Positions 23,376 through 35,500 of a stretch of DNA of 64,000 nt are shown here, piece after piece; position 1 is the stretch's first letter, and the number at the start of each line of letters is the position of its first letter. The position numbers and the translations under genes are program-made. The notes under the pieces were generated by a model. The model ran no database searches. It was not told the origin of the DNA and saw nothing but the letters and a program-made list of their open reading frames with translations. This stretch comes from Apostichopus japonicus (taxonomy: Eukaryota > Echinodermata > Holothuroidea > Aspidochirotida > Stichopodidae): the NCBI RefSeq assembly GCF_037975245.1, contig NC_092568.1:41405631-41469630 (forward strand). The letters run 5' to 3'.

Positions 23376-23972
23376 ATGGAACGCGAAAAGGGTATAACTT
23401 ATTTCGTTGTCTAAACTAAGTTTGTTGCACTAAAGTTGTTGCTGCTGTTTTACCACGCTGTTGCTCAATCTCACGTTGATGTCTAAACTTAAACGTGGGC
23501 TGCTTTCACTTCTACTACTAGGCCTACTACTGTTACACCAACAGCCATATTGGTACTTTTACTACTGCTACTAGTACTAGACTCAACACTGGAAAGAATT
23601 CTAAACAGCAGGCTAGACTACCCACATATCCCAATTAACGACGTGCGTATAATAAGTATATAAAGCCCAAGTTGAAATTCCTGCGAAAGATATTTGTTTT
23701 ACATCATGTGGTTGAGTAATTGTCGAACAGCGCCGATGGCAACAACATCAGTTTAGACAACGAAATATGCCTATGGAACGCGAAAAGAGCAAACTTTTTC
23801 GTTGTCTTAACTAAGTTTGTTGATGTTTAAACTAAAGTTGTTGTTGCTGTTTTACCATGCTGTTGCTCAAACTCACGTTGATGTCTTAAATACCGTTGTC
23901 TTAACTTATGTCGTGGTCTAAACTTACGTTAAACTTAGCAACGAAATAAGTTTGCCATATTCGCGTTCCATA
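23376..23972. mobile_element. Palindromic MITEs (TATGGAACGCGAA ends), one complete copy and one partial
   Basis: The complete copy is 23772-23972, with TATGGAACGCGAA at the left and TTCGCGTTCCATA at the right, the next 20 bases also roughly inverted (ACTTTTTCGTTG / CAACGAAATAAGT), and TA at each end. A second copy starts at about 23376 (ATGGAACGCGAAAAGGG) and shares the core words GTTGTTGCTG, TTTTACCA and GCTGTTGCTCAA. It is interrupted after about 23500, and GTTTAGACAACGAAATATG at 23752-23770 looks like part of its inverted right side. The block lies 260-860 bp upstream of the ATP6V1D start codon. Confidence 0.7.
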
Positions 23973-24489
23973 TATTTTTGGATGCCACGGTAAACCAAAC
24001 AGCGCGGAATGCGATTTTTTTCGTCGTATAGTAATAATAATAATCAGTTATTTTTACGACGCTTAAGCGACCACAAATGTGGGAGAAACCCGCAAATGCT
24101 TATGGATTACAACTTACACGTCTCTGAATCTCTGAATCTGAATGGGTTAAGTCGGCAAAATCATACTAACAAACGCCAACTGAACGAGTAAGTGTTATTA
24201 GTTATTAGATGAAAAAACAAGAGTTAGTAAGCTTGTCTTTGAAACAGTCTAGACTTTAGGTGCATGCACAATGTCTGATGGCAAAGCATTTCAATATTTT
24301 AAAATAAAGGTGCTGGGGAAGAAGGAAGATTTATATAAATTCTTTCTAGCGTTGGGAACTTGGAAGTTAAGATCATGTTTATTTCTTGTGTTAACACTTT
24401 TTGTTCGAATTAGATTGTCTTTATCAATTGATACAAGGTTGTTATTGATTTGATAAAGCATTCATAGACTTGTTTGCTTTCTTTTTGTT

Positions 24490-24845
24490 TTTAGCAGGGG
24501 CCAATCTTATTCCTCAAGCATATTTGTCACACTGGATTTATAAGAGTAGTCTGCCATACAAAATCTGGCTGCTCTTCTCTGAATAGCTTCTATTTTATGC
24601 GCATCACACTGGTGATGGGGGTCCCAGACTACTGAAGCATAATTGAGTACCAGCCTGACAAGAGTTTTGTATGCTGTAGTTTTAGCATCTTTGGGACAGC
24701 TTGAGAGGTTACGTTTTAGAAGGCCAAGAACACCGGGTTTGCTTTATTTGTTATGTGATTGATATGTTTATCCCATCTAAGTTTGCTTTCAATTTCAACA
24801 CCAAGGTAAGGGCGAGAGTCAATAACTTTTAGGGGTTTTATTTCA
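24490..24845 (-). mobile_element. LINE fragment: C-terminal part of the ORF2 reverse transcriptase region
   Basis: The minus strand encodes KLRWDKHINHITNKAN, then, after a frameshift, LLKRNLSSCPKDAKTTAYKT, LVRLVLNYASVVWDPHHQCD and AHKIEAIQRRAARFCMADYS. This is the thumb and post-RT block of CR1/L2/Rex/jockey-type LINEs. The element is dead: it has at least one frameshift, and its 5' portion lies at 25112-25358 beyond an insertion. Confidence 0.85.
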
Positions 24846-25111
24846 TTTATTTGTTTTTCTCACAACATGCATTTAAACTTGTACAAATAACAAATAACAT
24901 TAAGTAGTAGTGAATAATACATGAAATGAAGGAAGCGGAACAAAAAACCCTTGCGGGAAGTTGACCGGGGGTGCTTCGCTTCCTAAAATACAGAGAAATA
25001 GACCAATCAAAGTACAACAGAGCAAAATACACAATTTCATACAATAGGACGATAAGGCCACAACAAAACAATAACACAAGAACACCCCCCCCCCCGAAAA
25101 AAAAAAACAAT
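24846..25111. mobile_element. Insertion of unknown class splitting the LINE
   Basis: About 265 bp lie between two LINE pieces that would otherwise join in order. It ends in a C run and an A run (about 25086-25109). No terminal inverted repeat or coding match recognised. Confidence 0.45.
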
Positions 25112-25358
25112 CCAGTGCATCTGTACACCTGAGTTTGTTGCACAGGGGGTGTTTTGTAACATTTTGTAGATGCAATTCAAAGGATGTAGCACCTTGATGG
25201 GTTAAAATACATTTGCTATTTATTTTTTCATTGTTCCAGTTTATTTAAGTCATCTTGGAGGATTTGTTGGTCAGTTTGGTTATCAATTTTTCTATACACA
25301 AGTCAATCATCAGCAAACAGTCTAACGGTGCTACTTATATTATCAGGAATGTCGTTTA
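25112..25358 (-). mobile_element. LINE fragment: reverse transcriptase catalytic block
   Basis: Minus-strand reading gives VNDIPDNISSTVRLFADD (the catalytic F/Y-A-D-D box), then, after a stop, LVYRKIDNQTDQQILQDDLN, then MYFNPSRCY and TKCYKTP. Same element as 24490-24845. Several stops mark it as inactive. It is cut at its 5' side by the SINE at 25358. Confidence 0.8.
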
Positions 25359-25570
25359 CGTCGGGTGGCTTCCAATTCAACATTTAACTCAAATTTGGAA
25401 TCTTTTCAATTTAGAAAGTCATTTCCTATGGGAAACCGTAAATTGCTCCTGGATGAAAAACTCACCTTACTATGCGGGGAATCGAACTCCGAACCTCCCA
25501 ATTGCTAAGCATAATTTCTTCAGATGCCACTGCCTTTATTCACTCGGCCAACGTACCGAGATGGTAGTAC
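25358..25570 (-). mobile_element. tRNA(Leu/Ser-like)-derived SINE, copy 1
   Basis: On the minus strand the head reads GTACGTTGGCCGAGTGAATA...GGAGTTCGATTCCCCGC, an A box, a long variable-arm-like segment and a good B box, as in Leu or Ser tRNAs. The body then has GGTGAGTTTTTCATCC, TACGGTTTCCCATA and GAAAAGATTCCAAATTTGAG. The same body occurs at 54930-55112 on the other strand. It is inserted in the LINE. Confidence 0.75.
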
Positions 25571-26195
25571 GCAAGCCAATTAGACAATTTCCTAATGCTC
25601 ATACATCTCTAAACTGTTCTCTAATATCATGCTTCAAAGCACTGCTATTGACAGTACAATGAGTTTCTAACCTTCATCTGATAGAAACATGATATTCATA
25701 CTGCTCGTACTGACAGTACGAGTGCTCTGAAGCTGATCATCACACTACAGTGTATAGAAAAAATTGTTCCAACTGGGAAGAATATGAATTATTCATCTGT
25801 GTTGAACGTTTAATTAAACTTATGAATAAAGGCGTTTTACACTGTACCCACTCAAGAGCGTTCATTCACAAAACAAGAAAGCCCCAGTCACTATAGACCT
25901 GTTCTGGTTGCTGATTAGCACATCAACGTATATATGTATCTAGTTCTGGGAACGAAAGACATCAAGCATTGACTCAATTTTATGTGTGACATAGTCCTTA
26001 TATAGTAGGCTATATATCTCTGTCTAAAGAAATGACACGTCTCTCTCACAATGTGATGTTTGAAATAACATAGGCTGGTATACAATTCCCTGCACCAGAC
26101 AATGACACCAAAGGGGATGGGAGTCCCATAAAGTATTTCAATTTTTTTTCCCCCTTGAGGTGATCTAACTGACTTTGATTCCTCACTGCGAGTGG

Positions 26196-26570
26196 ATTAA
26201 AGGGTGTAAAGACTCGCGCAAAAAGAAACGTCTAATGCCGGGAATCTAACCTAGTTTCGAATGAGGTGTAACAGAAGTGTTAGACACCACCATCGATCCC
26301 AGAAAATACACACAATAGTTTGCTACCGTCGGTAATTAGTCACAAGTGTACAGTCAGTACATACAGCTGCGGTCAATACCCACAGCACAGTGTACAAACG
26401 ATACAGCGATGGATATCTCAGGTCCAGCTAAAGATAACAAGTTATCACGTTTCATTACTGTCTGCAGTTTGTAGCGACACGAACAAAACGTCACTAGCAA
26501 GCAACAGAAAGTTAACTTTTTTTCAGATGGCCGCACGCAGTTCGGAACGAGTCTTCAACGCCTTTTATAA
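26196..26570 (-). mobile_element. MITE family M1, copy 3 (longest)
   Basis: Inverted relative to copies 1 and 2. Ends on the plus strand are ATTAAAGGGTGTAAAGACTCG and CGAGTCTTCAACGCCTTTTATAA, about 20 bp imperfect inverted repeats. The core has GGTCAATACCCACAGCACAG, GATGGATATCTCAGGTCCAG and AACTTTTTTTCAGATGG in reverse orientation. It gives the best view of both ends of the family. Confidence 0.8.
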
Positions 26571-27200
26571 ACTGGCTTCCCTACTCACTTTTAGTACTGG
26601 CTTCAAAACCTTTTGTACTGATGTACCCCCGACCCCAATCTCGATTGTACACTTGTAAATACATCTATTTACCAAAACTTCACTTTTGATGTTGCTGAAA
26701 TATTTATTTCTAATAAAACCATCTCGATTTTGCCTCACTCCCTGATCCGTTTCAATTTCCTCGTTATGTCCTCTTCTCCTTCCCCTTCGCCCGTCTGTCC
26801 TTATATTTCCCAGCTCAGTTCAAACCGGCAACGGTTAATGACAGTAACTTAAATTGACTTCGACTGATAACCCTCACTTATGCAATTAAATGATAGATTA
26901 AGGCTGGAAAAATCTCATCAAAATTTGACATTGTTGAATAATATACACAAAGTGACACATAACCCAAATCATAGCACGCTATAATTGCTAGAAGTTTTCA
27001 TAAAGTACTTTCCTGGAGGTCTTTACTCTCCAAATTGTTCTCGGACATTTTTTTAGGAACACACAAGATGACTTATGTCCCATTGAGGAAAATTTCCTCG
27101 AAAGGCTGTGACCATATTTGAATATCTAGCATATGTGAGGCCAATACAGTATACCTGTATACACATTACATGACCGTAATTCTCTCACTAGGACTGGCAC
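26571..27200. other. Intergenic, nothing recognised
   Basis: AT-rich unique-looking sequence between two MITEs. Confidence 0.4.
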
Positions 27201-27208
27201 TGTATCAT

Positions 27209-27490
27209 ACGGAAGCGTAGAATGGACATTGCATTGACGAGTTACCAACTTGACAAAAGATCCGTTATCTCGTCAAAACGACAATTTTCTGAAGTTTGTC
27301 ATCTTGTCGAGATGGTAGTAACTGTGCAACTCGTCAATTTGCAGAAAATTGCTAAATTGACGAGATCCGTTATCTCGTCAAAACGTCAATTTTCTGAATT
27401 TTGTCACGTTACCATCTCGTCAATTTGCAGATAATTGTCGTTTTGTCAAGTTGGCAACCCGTAAATGCAATGTCCTTTCTACGCTTCCGT
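27209..27490. mobile_element. MITE M3 with long terminal inverted repeats
   Basis: The ends pair for about 50 bases: ACGGAAGCGTAGAATGGACA and CCAACTTGACAAAA on the left match their reverse complements on the right. The inside is made of repeated TCGTCAATTTGCAG and AATTTTCTGAA words in both orientations. Flanks are TGTATCAT (27201-27208) and GGTATCAT (27491-27498), an 8 bp duplication with one change. No coding capacity. Confidence 0.85.
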
Positions 27491-27498
27491 GGTATCAT

Positions 27499-29440
27499 GT
27501 TGTAACATTAGTTACGTTATTGCTCTCTCTGATTGGGTACTTTCAATAGTCGTGAATTGAGTGAACCGAAGCAAGAAATATGAATAATTAAAAGTTCTTA
27601 CTTCGCTGGACTGCGTAAAATAGTTCATGTTAAGTCGGTAACCGGTACTCCGTACCATATCGGGGAGGGGATCTTGGCGGAAGTCTTCACAAAATAGCTA
27701 AAAATTGCTTACACTTTCGAAAGTAACGAAACCTTAGATTTCCCAATAATGTAGATTTTTAGGAGTGGTAAATCAAAGTTTCTGTGCTGCCCTATGAAGG
27801 GGATCTAAAACTGTCTCAAGGTTTGTACACATACTTCCCTTCGTGGTCTAATACATACATTTGATGTCGATAACATGACGGAGTGACAACAGAGAAATGG
27901 ATTGAGCACCCTACTATGTCACCTGCATCACTTGAATATTTCCGCGGCGATGGGTTGGATGTAGGAAAGCAAGACCAGTGTATTTCAGCAGGCTCTGAAG
28001 TATGTACAACGACCACTGTCTTGACATTGTGCTATAAAATTGTATAGGAAGGTTTTGTATAGATGGAACATTAACTGAAAAACTGCGAATACGACTAGCG
28101 AGTCAGGATATATGCACTGCAAGAATGCTACAAATTTCAATATTCCTTTGCTTGTAACTTCTAATCTATAAATCTAAACAAAATAAATTATCAACTTGAC
28201 GTCAATAACTACAACAAGCCTATTAGTTTAAGTTATGTGTATCCTCCCACCCCCCTCGTGTAAAATATGAAACAAGTAAAGACTACTCCAGCAAGAGAAG
28301 CAAACGAAAAACAAGAATACACAATTATCAAACAGTTTATTTTTACGTAACAAAAACTAATAAACATCGATTAATTGAATGCACCCCCCTTATGTCAAGG
28401 TCATCATGCAATTGCTTGATTTAACATATTTCAACTGTATGAAATACATTATTAGTAACCAAGGACCAAGCCAAACCTACTAAGAGAACTTATTACCAGA
28501 AGCAAACCATTCAGAACAGCTAATTAACGCCATCATAATCATCCCAATATATTTACAGCCAGGTTTTCAACCCACTATATATGTGTCAAAACATAATGAA
28601 AGACTTGCCTGAATGCATTTTGAATTTGTATGTGGGGTTGGGTGAATTTCAACATACTCAGTTAGGAAATAATTCAGACTTTACTTCTGATGGTTGGTAA
28701 AGCAATTTCATGAAGTCCTTCCCCCACCCCTTCAAATAACAACAATTAACTGTAAATGATTACCACAATTAGCTTGAAATATTTCTTTTTGTGATGCTAA
28801 AATGTTGGAACAGAACTAACCTGGGTATCTTTTGTCACCAAAGAGTATTTCCCCAAAATTGAGTGTCTTTAACCTTGAAAAACAATGGTGGTAGTGCCCA
28901 AAATTCTGGTAAGTTGTGTATTATTTGTTTACCCCTGATGCATTTGCACAACTACTCCTTGGAACCCATCTTCTTATAGTATCTTAGGTATATTGTACAC
29001 AGCATGAAGGATACTTCAAGGCTCATTATATGCAAACGTACATCAAAATGTTTGTGATCGTTAATTACCAAAAACATTGAAAAGCTTTGAATAATGCATA
29101 ACTTGGGATCTTGTGTATTTATATTTTCTATGTCTTGAAGAAACAAAAACTTGATGAAGTAGTTGGTGCCACACAGCTGTTACTATAATTAGAATAATGT
29201 TTAGTTTAACAATAACCATCAGTTTCATTGTTCTTATGGATAGTTACGTTCTTGTCATTTGCTCAAAATGTAGAACTACAAACTTGCAAAGCAACTACTC
29301 CTAAAGAATTTTTTATCATCAAAATTTGTACAAGGAATGACAGTCATTACGTAACAAATGTGATAAGACTGGATCCAATAAAAAATTTGATAGGAATAGC
29401 TAGAATGATCAAGTAGCTTGTTCCATGGGATTTTCTGTTT
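27499..29440. other. Intergenic stretch downstream of HSP90
   Basis: No gene recognised. A minus-strand frame of 66 codons at 27816-28016 has no family resemblance. The distal part may be HSP90 3' UTR: TTTATT at about 28336 is AATAAA on the minus strand. Confidence 0.45.
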
Positions 29441-29519
29441 GATAACTTGAGGACCATTGTTGGGTCCCGCCCTGCTGCTGTCATCACCGAGATTAATCCA
29501 GAAAGACTTAAAATGGTAT

Positions 29520-32500
29520 TTAGTCTACTTCCTCCATCCTGGACACATCCTCCTCATCTCCTTCAAGTGGTGGGAGTTCCTCAGTTGCTGGTTCTTCCAT
29601 AGTTGGGTCTTCTTCATCAATACCTGTCAAGTTGAAATAAGTAGAACAACAAACAATATTAAAGATATCCCCGGTGGTAGTCAATGTAACACACAATATA
29701 AAGATATTACAAGTGGTAGTCAATGTAACACACAATATAAAGATATTACAAGTGGAAGTCAATGTAACACACAATATAAAGATATCCCTAGTGGTAGTCA
29801 ATGTAACACACAATATTAAGATATACAAGTGGTAGTCAATGTAATAAAACAGACGGCTTTTAAGGCAGAAATAACCAATTTGTCTCAGCTTCAAGGCTCA
29901 CACTTAAGAAGCATACATAATATCAATGCCAAGTTTACTGCAACAGATGTAGCTGCCAGGAAAGTGCTCTAGCCATAGGGAAGTCTAAAGACTGCCCTCA
30001 CTGTAGCATACCCTTCACTAGCACTCAGACTATCAGCCCACTCAAGGAAACCCTTGGTTGGACAGACGAGTACTGTCAATGTTCTTCCATAGGCACCATC
30101 CAGACCTCCACCATCACCTCACCAGACAGCATCGAGAGGTAACAAAACACCTTGCGGCAGAGTGCACCTCTCAAAGCACATTCCCGTGAAAGTGATTAAG
30201 GACGGACGCATATTGTGCAGGAAGATGGATGAAATGTGAACCTAGAATTAACAAATATTGGGAGATTCTCTATTCCAGGAGGTCAATGAAGGGCATTTAG
30301 AGTAAGGTGGGTCAACTTACCGAGTCCGAGCTTGATCATTCTGTAGATTCTGCCTGTGTGGGTCTGTGGGTCTTCGAGACTGAATCCAGAAGAGAGCAGA
30401 GCGGTCTCAAATAAGAGCATGACAAAGTCCTTGACAGATTTATCATTTTTGTCTGCATCAACCTTCTTCCTCAGAGTCTCTATGATGGGATGATCTGGGT
30501 TGACTTCTAGATGTTTCTTTGCCGACATGTAGCCCATGGTGCTGGTGTCTCTCAGTGCCTGAGCCTTCATGATTCGTTCCATGTTAGCTGTCCAACCATA
30601 CTGGCTGGTAACAATACAGCATGGTGAGCTGACCAACCTGTTGGACACTGTCACCTAAAAAGATGGGGAAATAAAAGAACATTATTAACTATCAATTTTA
30701 AAGCTGCCCAAGTCATGCAATGAAGCAATTTCCCCTCGATGTTTTCCTTTAGACATAAGAATTAAGCAAGTACATTGTTTGAAAGACTGGAAATGAATGA
30801 ACCCTGATAACTTGGCATAGGAGGAAGGATTAAAGTAGTTCAACTTTTTTTGGGAGGGGGGGGAGAGGGGTTAACATTGAAACACTTGTTCTAAAACATG
30901 TCAAGTTTGGCAAAAATGATTTACCTTTTCAATTTTCTTGTCCAGAATATCTTTGATTACTTTGCAGAGGTTCTCTAACTTGGCATTGGCCTCTTCCCTC
31001 TTTTTCTTTTCCTCCTCATCTTCTGGAAGCTCCAAGCCCTCCTTGGTTACGGAGACCAGTGTCTTGCCATCAAACTCCTTCAGTTGTTGCACACAGTATT
31101 CATCAATAGGCTCCACCATGTACAAAACTTCAAATCCTCGCTTCTTAACTCTCTCAACAAAAGCAGAGTTGGCTACCTGGTCTCTGGTTTCACCTACAAG
31201 AAGAGCAAACAAAGATGAATGCTTACAGTTGATTTGACACCTGTGGTTTGCACACACTGAAGTATGCACTACTACAGACCCAGCATAACTGCTTTGAAGT
31301 GGGGACACAAACAAAAGTTGGGCTATATATTATTACGTCAGGAAGATCATACAATGTTACTACATCAAAGAGCTTAGGGTTAGGGAAATAACAAGAGTGT
31401 ACCACTTACTGCAATCACACACCAATAACACAAGGATTTGTTCTTTCTATCCCCAATCCCCCTTTCTAAGTTAATACCTGAGTGATATGTGGCTTCAAGT
31501 ACTAAGCCCCCTCCCTGTACCCCGCACCCCCCTGCTGTGACTACCTGGATGAATGTGTATCATGGTTGACTTCAGCATCCATACATTGTACTCACCTGTG
31601 ATATAGTAGATCTGAGTCTGGTCCCCATACCCCCCCCCCCCCCCTGTGACTAGCTGGATGAATGTGTATCATGGTTGACTTCAGCATCCATTTTGTACTA
31701 ACCTGTGATATAGTAGATCTGAGTCTGGTTCTCCTTCATCCTGGAGACATAGTCTTTGAGTGAGGTCAGCTCGTCTCCAGAGCTGGATGAGTGGTACCTC
31801 AGGAATGAAGCCAGTTTCGATCTGTTCTGCGAGTCCTCATGAATACCAAGCTGTCACCAAAACATCAAACAAGAGCAATATAAGAAATGCTGTCTGCATC
31901 TGATTGTCCACACTAACAATATATTCAACAGGGTAATGAAGACATGGCAACAGTAACCTTTATTGGCCAATTCATTCCTACTTAGTATTTATTGCACAAT
32001 GAAGACCAACAGGGGCAAATATCCCAGTGCAAACAAGGCATTGTGAGACCATTTTACTCCTGATGAGATGAAAGACCTCACACCAATACACTAAGTTTCT
32101 CTCAAATCTATGACAATCTTTGCAAAAGTATATTAACCAATTGGTTATTTCCTGGTATTCCTTATGTTGCCACTAACCTTGAGGTTCTTGCTGAATTGCT
32201 CGTAGAATTTCTTGTAGTTATCGTTGTCTTCTGACAGCTCTACAATCAGTTCCATGCATTTCTTGACGATGTTCTTGCGGATGACCTTCAGAATCTTGCT
32301 CTGCTGGAGCGTTTCACGAGAAATGTTGAGAGGCAAGTCTTCTGAATCAACCACTCCCTTGACAAAGTCTGCAGAGTGAAAACAAAGGTAACAGCAGTTT
32401 TAACACAGAGAACTACTTTGTTTCATGTTCATTAAAGTAATCACATTGAAAATAAGAAAGGAAAACCAAGTGATTGGTTTCAGATCTTATCGTCACTATT

Positions 32501-35500
32501 ACATCACACATTAAAAATGACAGCCCTGGACAAGACTTGGAAAGTAAACCCATCAAGATTTCCTTGGTTGTTTTGAGGGAAGTTGTTTATCACAAAGATC
32601 TCCACCTAACCAGCCAATGCTCATAGTCTGGACTTTGTTCCTTCTTTATTATATAGGGCTGTGGCAGAATGAAGATGTACTTACTGAGGTATTCTGGGAT
32701 CAGATCCTCACAGTTGTCCATGATGAATACTCTCCTCACATACAGCTTGATGTTGTTCTTCTTCTTCTTGTTCTCAAACAAGTCAAATGGCGCCCTCTTT
32801 GGTACAAACAAGAGTGCACGGAACTCCAACTGACCTTCCACTGAAAAGTGCTGTTACGAAAAAAGGAAAGTCTTGGAATTATGTTTCAATTCACCGAAGC
32901 AGTTCAGACTGAAACTACCAACGAAATTTAGGCTGAATGTAGGCCTAAACTTTCACAATTATGACAACTTACTAAAAATGCATTTTGCTAAATGATAACA
33001 CACATCAGTCACTGGTACAGGCTTTTGAAAGCAGCCCAATATATTCACCGATGATAAACAGTAATAGCCAGCTTATGTTTAATACTGAAATCATGCTCTT
33101 TCTATGAGCAGCCCAATAATATTCCCTGATGATAAGCAGTAATACATGTCTTATGGTACTGAATCATGCTCTTTCTATGAGCAGCCCAATAATATTCCCT
33201 GATGATAAGCAGTAATACATGGTTTATGTTTGGTACTGAAATCATGCTGATTCTATGAGCAGCCCAATATATTCAACGATGATCAACAGTAATAGCCGGC
33301 TTATGTTTGATACTGCAATCATGCCGATTCTATGAGAGCAGCCCAATAATATTCCCTGATGATAAGCAGTAATACATGGTTTATGTTTGGTACTGAAATC
33401 ATGCTGATTCTTTCACTGTTGATTGTTGACCTAGTTGATCAAATGTTCATGTTTTTAATGCCAGTTCTTTTTTTCTCTGCTGGCAAATGGAAATATTCAC
33501 TGGCATTTAGCCGAGTAAATAGCCAAAATTTAATGATGCCTGTACTGGATAAACTGTGGTATAGAAGCCCAGAGTGTGATTTTAATTAGAGTTTAATTAA
33601 TACTATGAGGTCATGAATATTCATTTACCTTGACAGCTAAATGTTCTTCCCAATCATTGGTAAGACTCTTGTAAAACTCTCCATATTCTTCGCTAGTGAT
33701 ATCGTCAGCATTCCTCGTCCAGATGGGCTTGGTTTTGTTCAGCTCCTCCTCGTCAATGTACTTTTCCTGCAACAAAAGAATAATGTGAAGCTTGAAATCT
33801 TTCTAATAGCCCAGCGTTGACATTTAAAATTGCAAGTGAAACATCAATTAATACAGGTATATCCTGTGTTAACACAGACTCAACCCTGATATGCCCAGTA
33901 TACAAGCACACCCATCTGAGGCACTTATTATTCTGTGGAGGGCAACCAATGGATTGGCAGGTAAATATTCCACACCAGAATCTATTACCTCTAAATATGG
34001 TTGTATTAAATCTGTGGGCCAACTTACCCTTCAAATGCTCCTTTTAATTTGTGACATTATATAAATCACTCTATTCTTCCCTTTGTGGGAAAGAAAAGAT
34101 AAATAACTTCTGCAAATTATTTCTCAGTTTTTTCTTACAGTTCTTACCTTGATTTTCTTAGTCTTTTTTTCCTTTTTCTTTCCATCCTCATCGTCTTCAA
34201 CATCTTCAATTTCTGGAGTATCTTCGTCTTTCTTCTCCTCCCCTTCTTTCTCTTCCTTCTCTTCCTCCTTCTCCTCCTCTTCATCATCACTAACCTCTTT
34301 TTCTCGTTCTTTCTCCAACTAACAAAAAGGCAACAGAATCATCATTAAGGAACCAGCAGAGACTGCACTACAGAACAGAACACACACTCCAATGCTTTGT
34401 CAGAGCATAATTTACAAATGGCAACCCAAATCCCAATGAAATTTCTCTGTTGAAATATATCTGTTCATTTTCAAGTATTTTTTACCAAGTTGAATACTCT
34501 TAAAGAGAAGATATCTGAACCTACCTGCAGTTTGATAGGATAGCCAATGAACTGACTGTGTTTCTTGACGATGTCCTTGATTCGTTTTTCCTCTGTGTAC
34601 TCGACCATGTCTTCTTTAAGGGTCAGCACGATCTGAGTGCCACGCCCAAAGTCTTCTGGAGCTAAAAGAGAAATGTATCAAATAATTAATGACTTTTATT
34701 CAAGTTTCATGTGCATTTGTTTTCTTAATTCAGTTTTGAGATATTTTATCAGAGTTCTCCATACTTTAACTGTATATTACCTTGCCCGTCCTGCAAAGAC
34801 CACCAAAGAGAACATTGGTATACAACCCACTAAGCGAGTAATTATTCCTAGTGGACCATCAGGTACTAAGGGATGGCTAGAAATGCTTGAATCAAAGGGT
34901 GAGTCCCTCAGTAACTAGCCGAATTAAATGCTGCTTTACAGTGACAATGGGTGAGTTCAAAACAGTGAGGAAGGAGAGTGAACAACCACTAACAAAACTG
35001 GTCAAAGGTTGATAAATTGGCCTTCACTTTTTACTATACCACGTAGACTGTGTCTAGGTCCCATAGCCAGGAATGTACCACACCATCTTAAACAGGGATG
35101 AGACTGAGCCGGGGAGAAAAAATCTGAAATTTATCTATCGCCGCCCTGGAGGAGGGGTTTAAGGGGGGTGTCCCCCTCCCCTTTAGAAATTTTTTGTCAG
35201 GTAAGGAGGGCTTAGATGCAAAATGGTGGACTCTAGATGGAATCTATCACATCACGTAACTCGCCAAAAAAAGTGTGGAATTTCTGCTTGTATAATTTAT
35301 CCATTAGCTTTTTTGAACCAAAAAAAAGGCTTTTTTGCTTGCTTTGTGCTACTTGATTCCACCACTGGTCAAATTCGGTGTTCCTTCCCTTCACAGTCCA
35401 GCATGTTCAGCAAAAAAATAAAAATAAAAAAATAAATAAAAAATAATAAAAAACGCGAATTACGAGAAAAAACGCGAAAAAACGCGGAAGAGTCTCATGC

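Noticed and set aside
27816-28016. 66-codon minus-strand frame downstream of HSP90
   Set aside because: Composition is protein-like but there is no family match and no clear splice context.
30938-31237. 99-codon plus-strand frame
   Set aside because: Antisense of HSP90 exon 10.
34790-34918. Open stretch reading [19 protein letters not shown] in HSP90 intron 4 side
   Set aside because: Short, no family match, in a non-coding interval between exons 3 and 4; probably chance.
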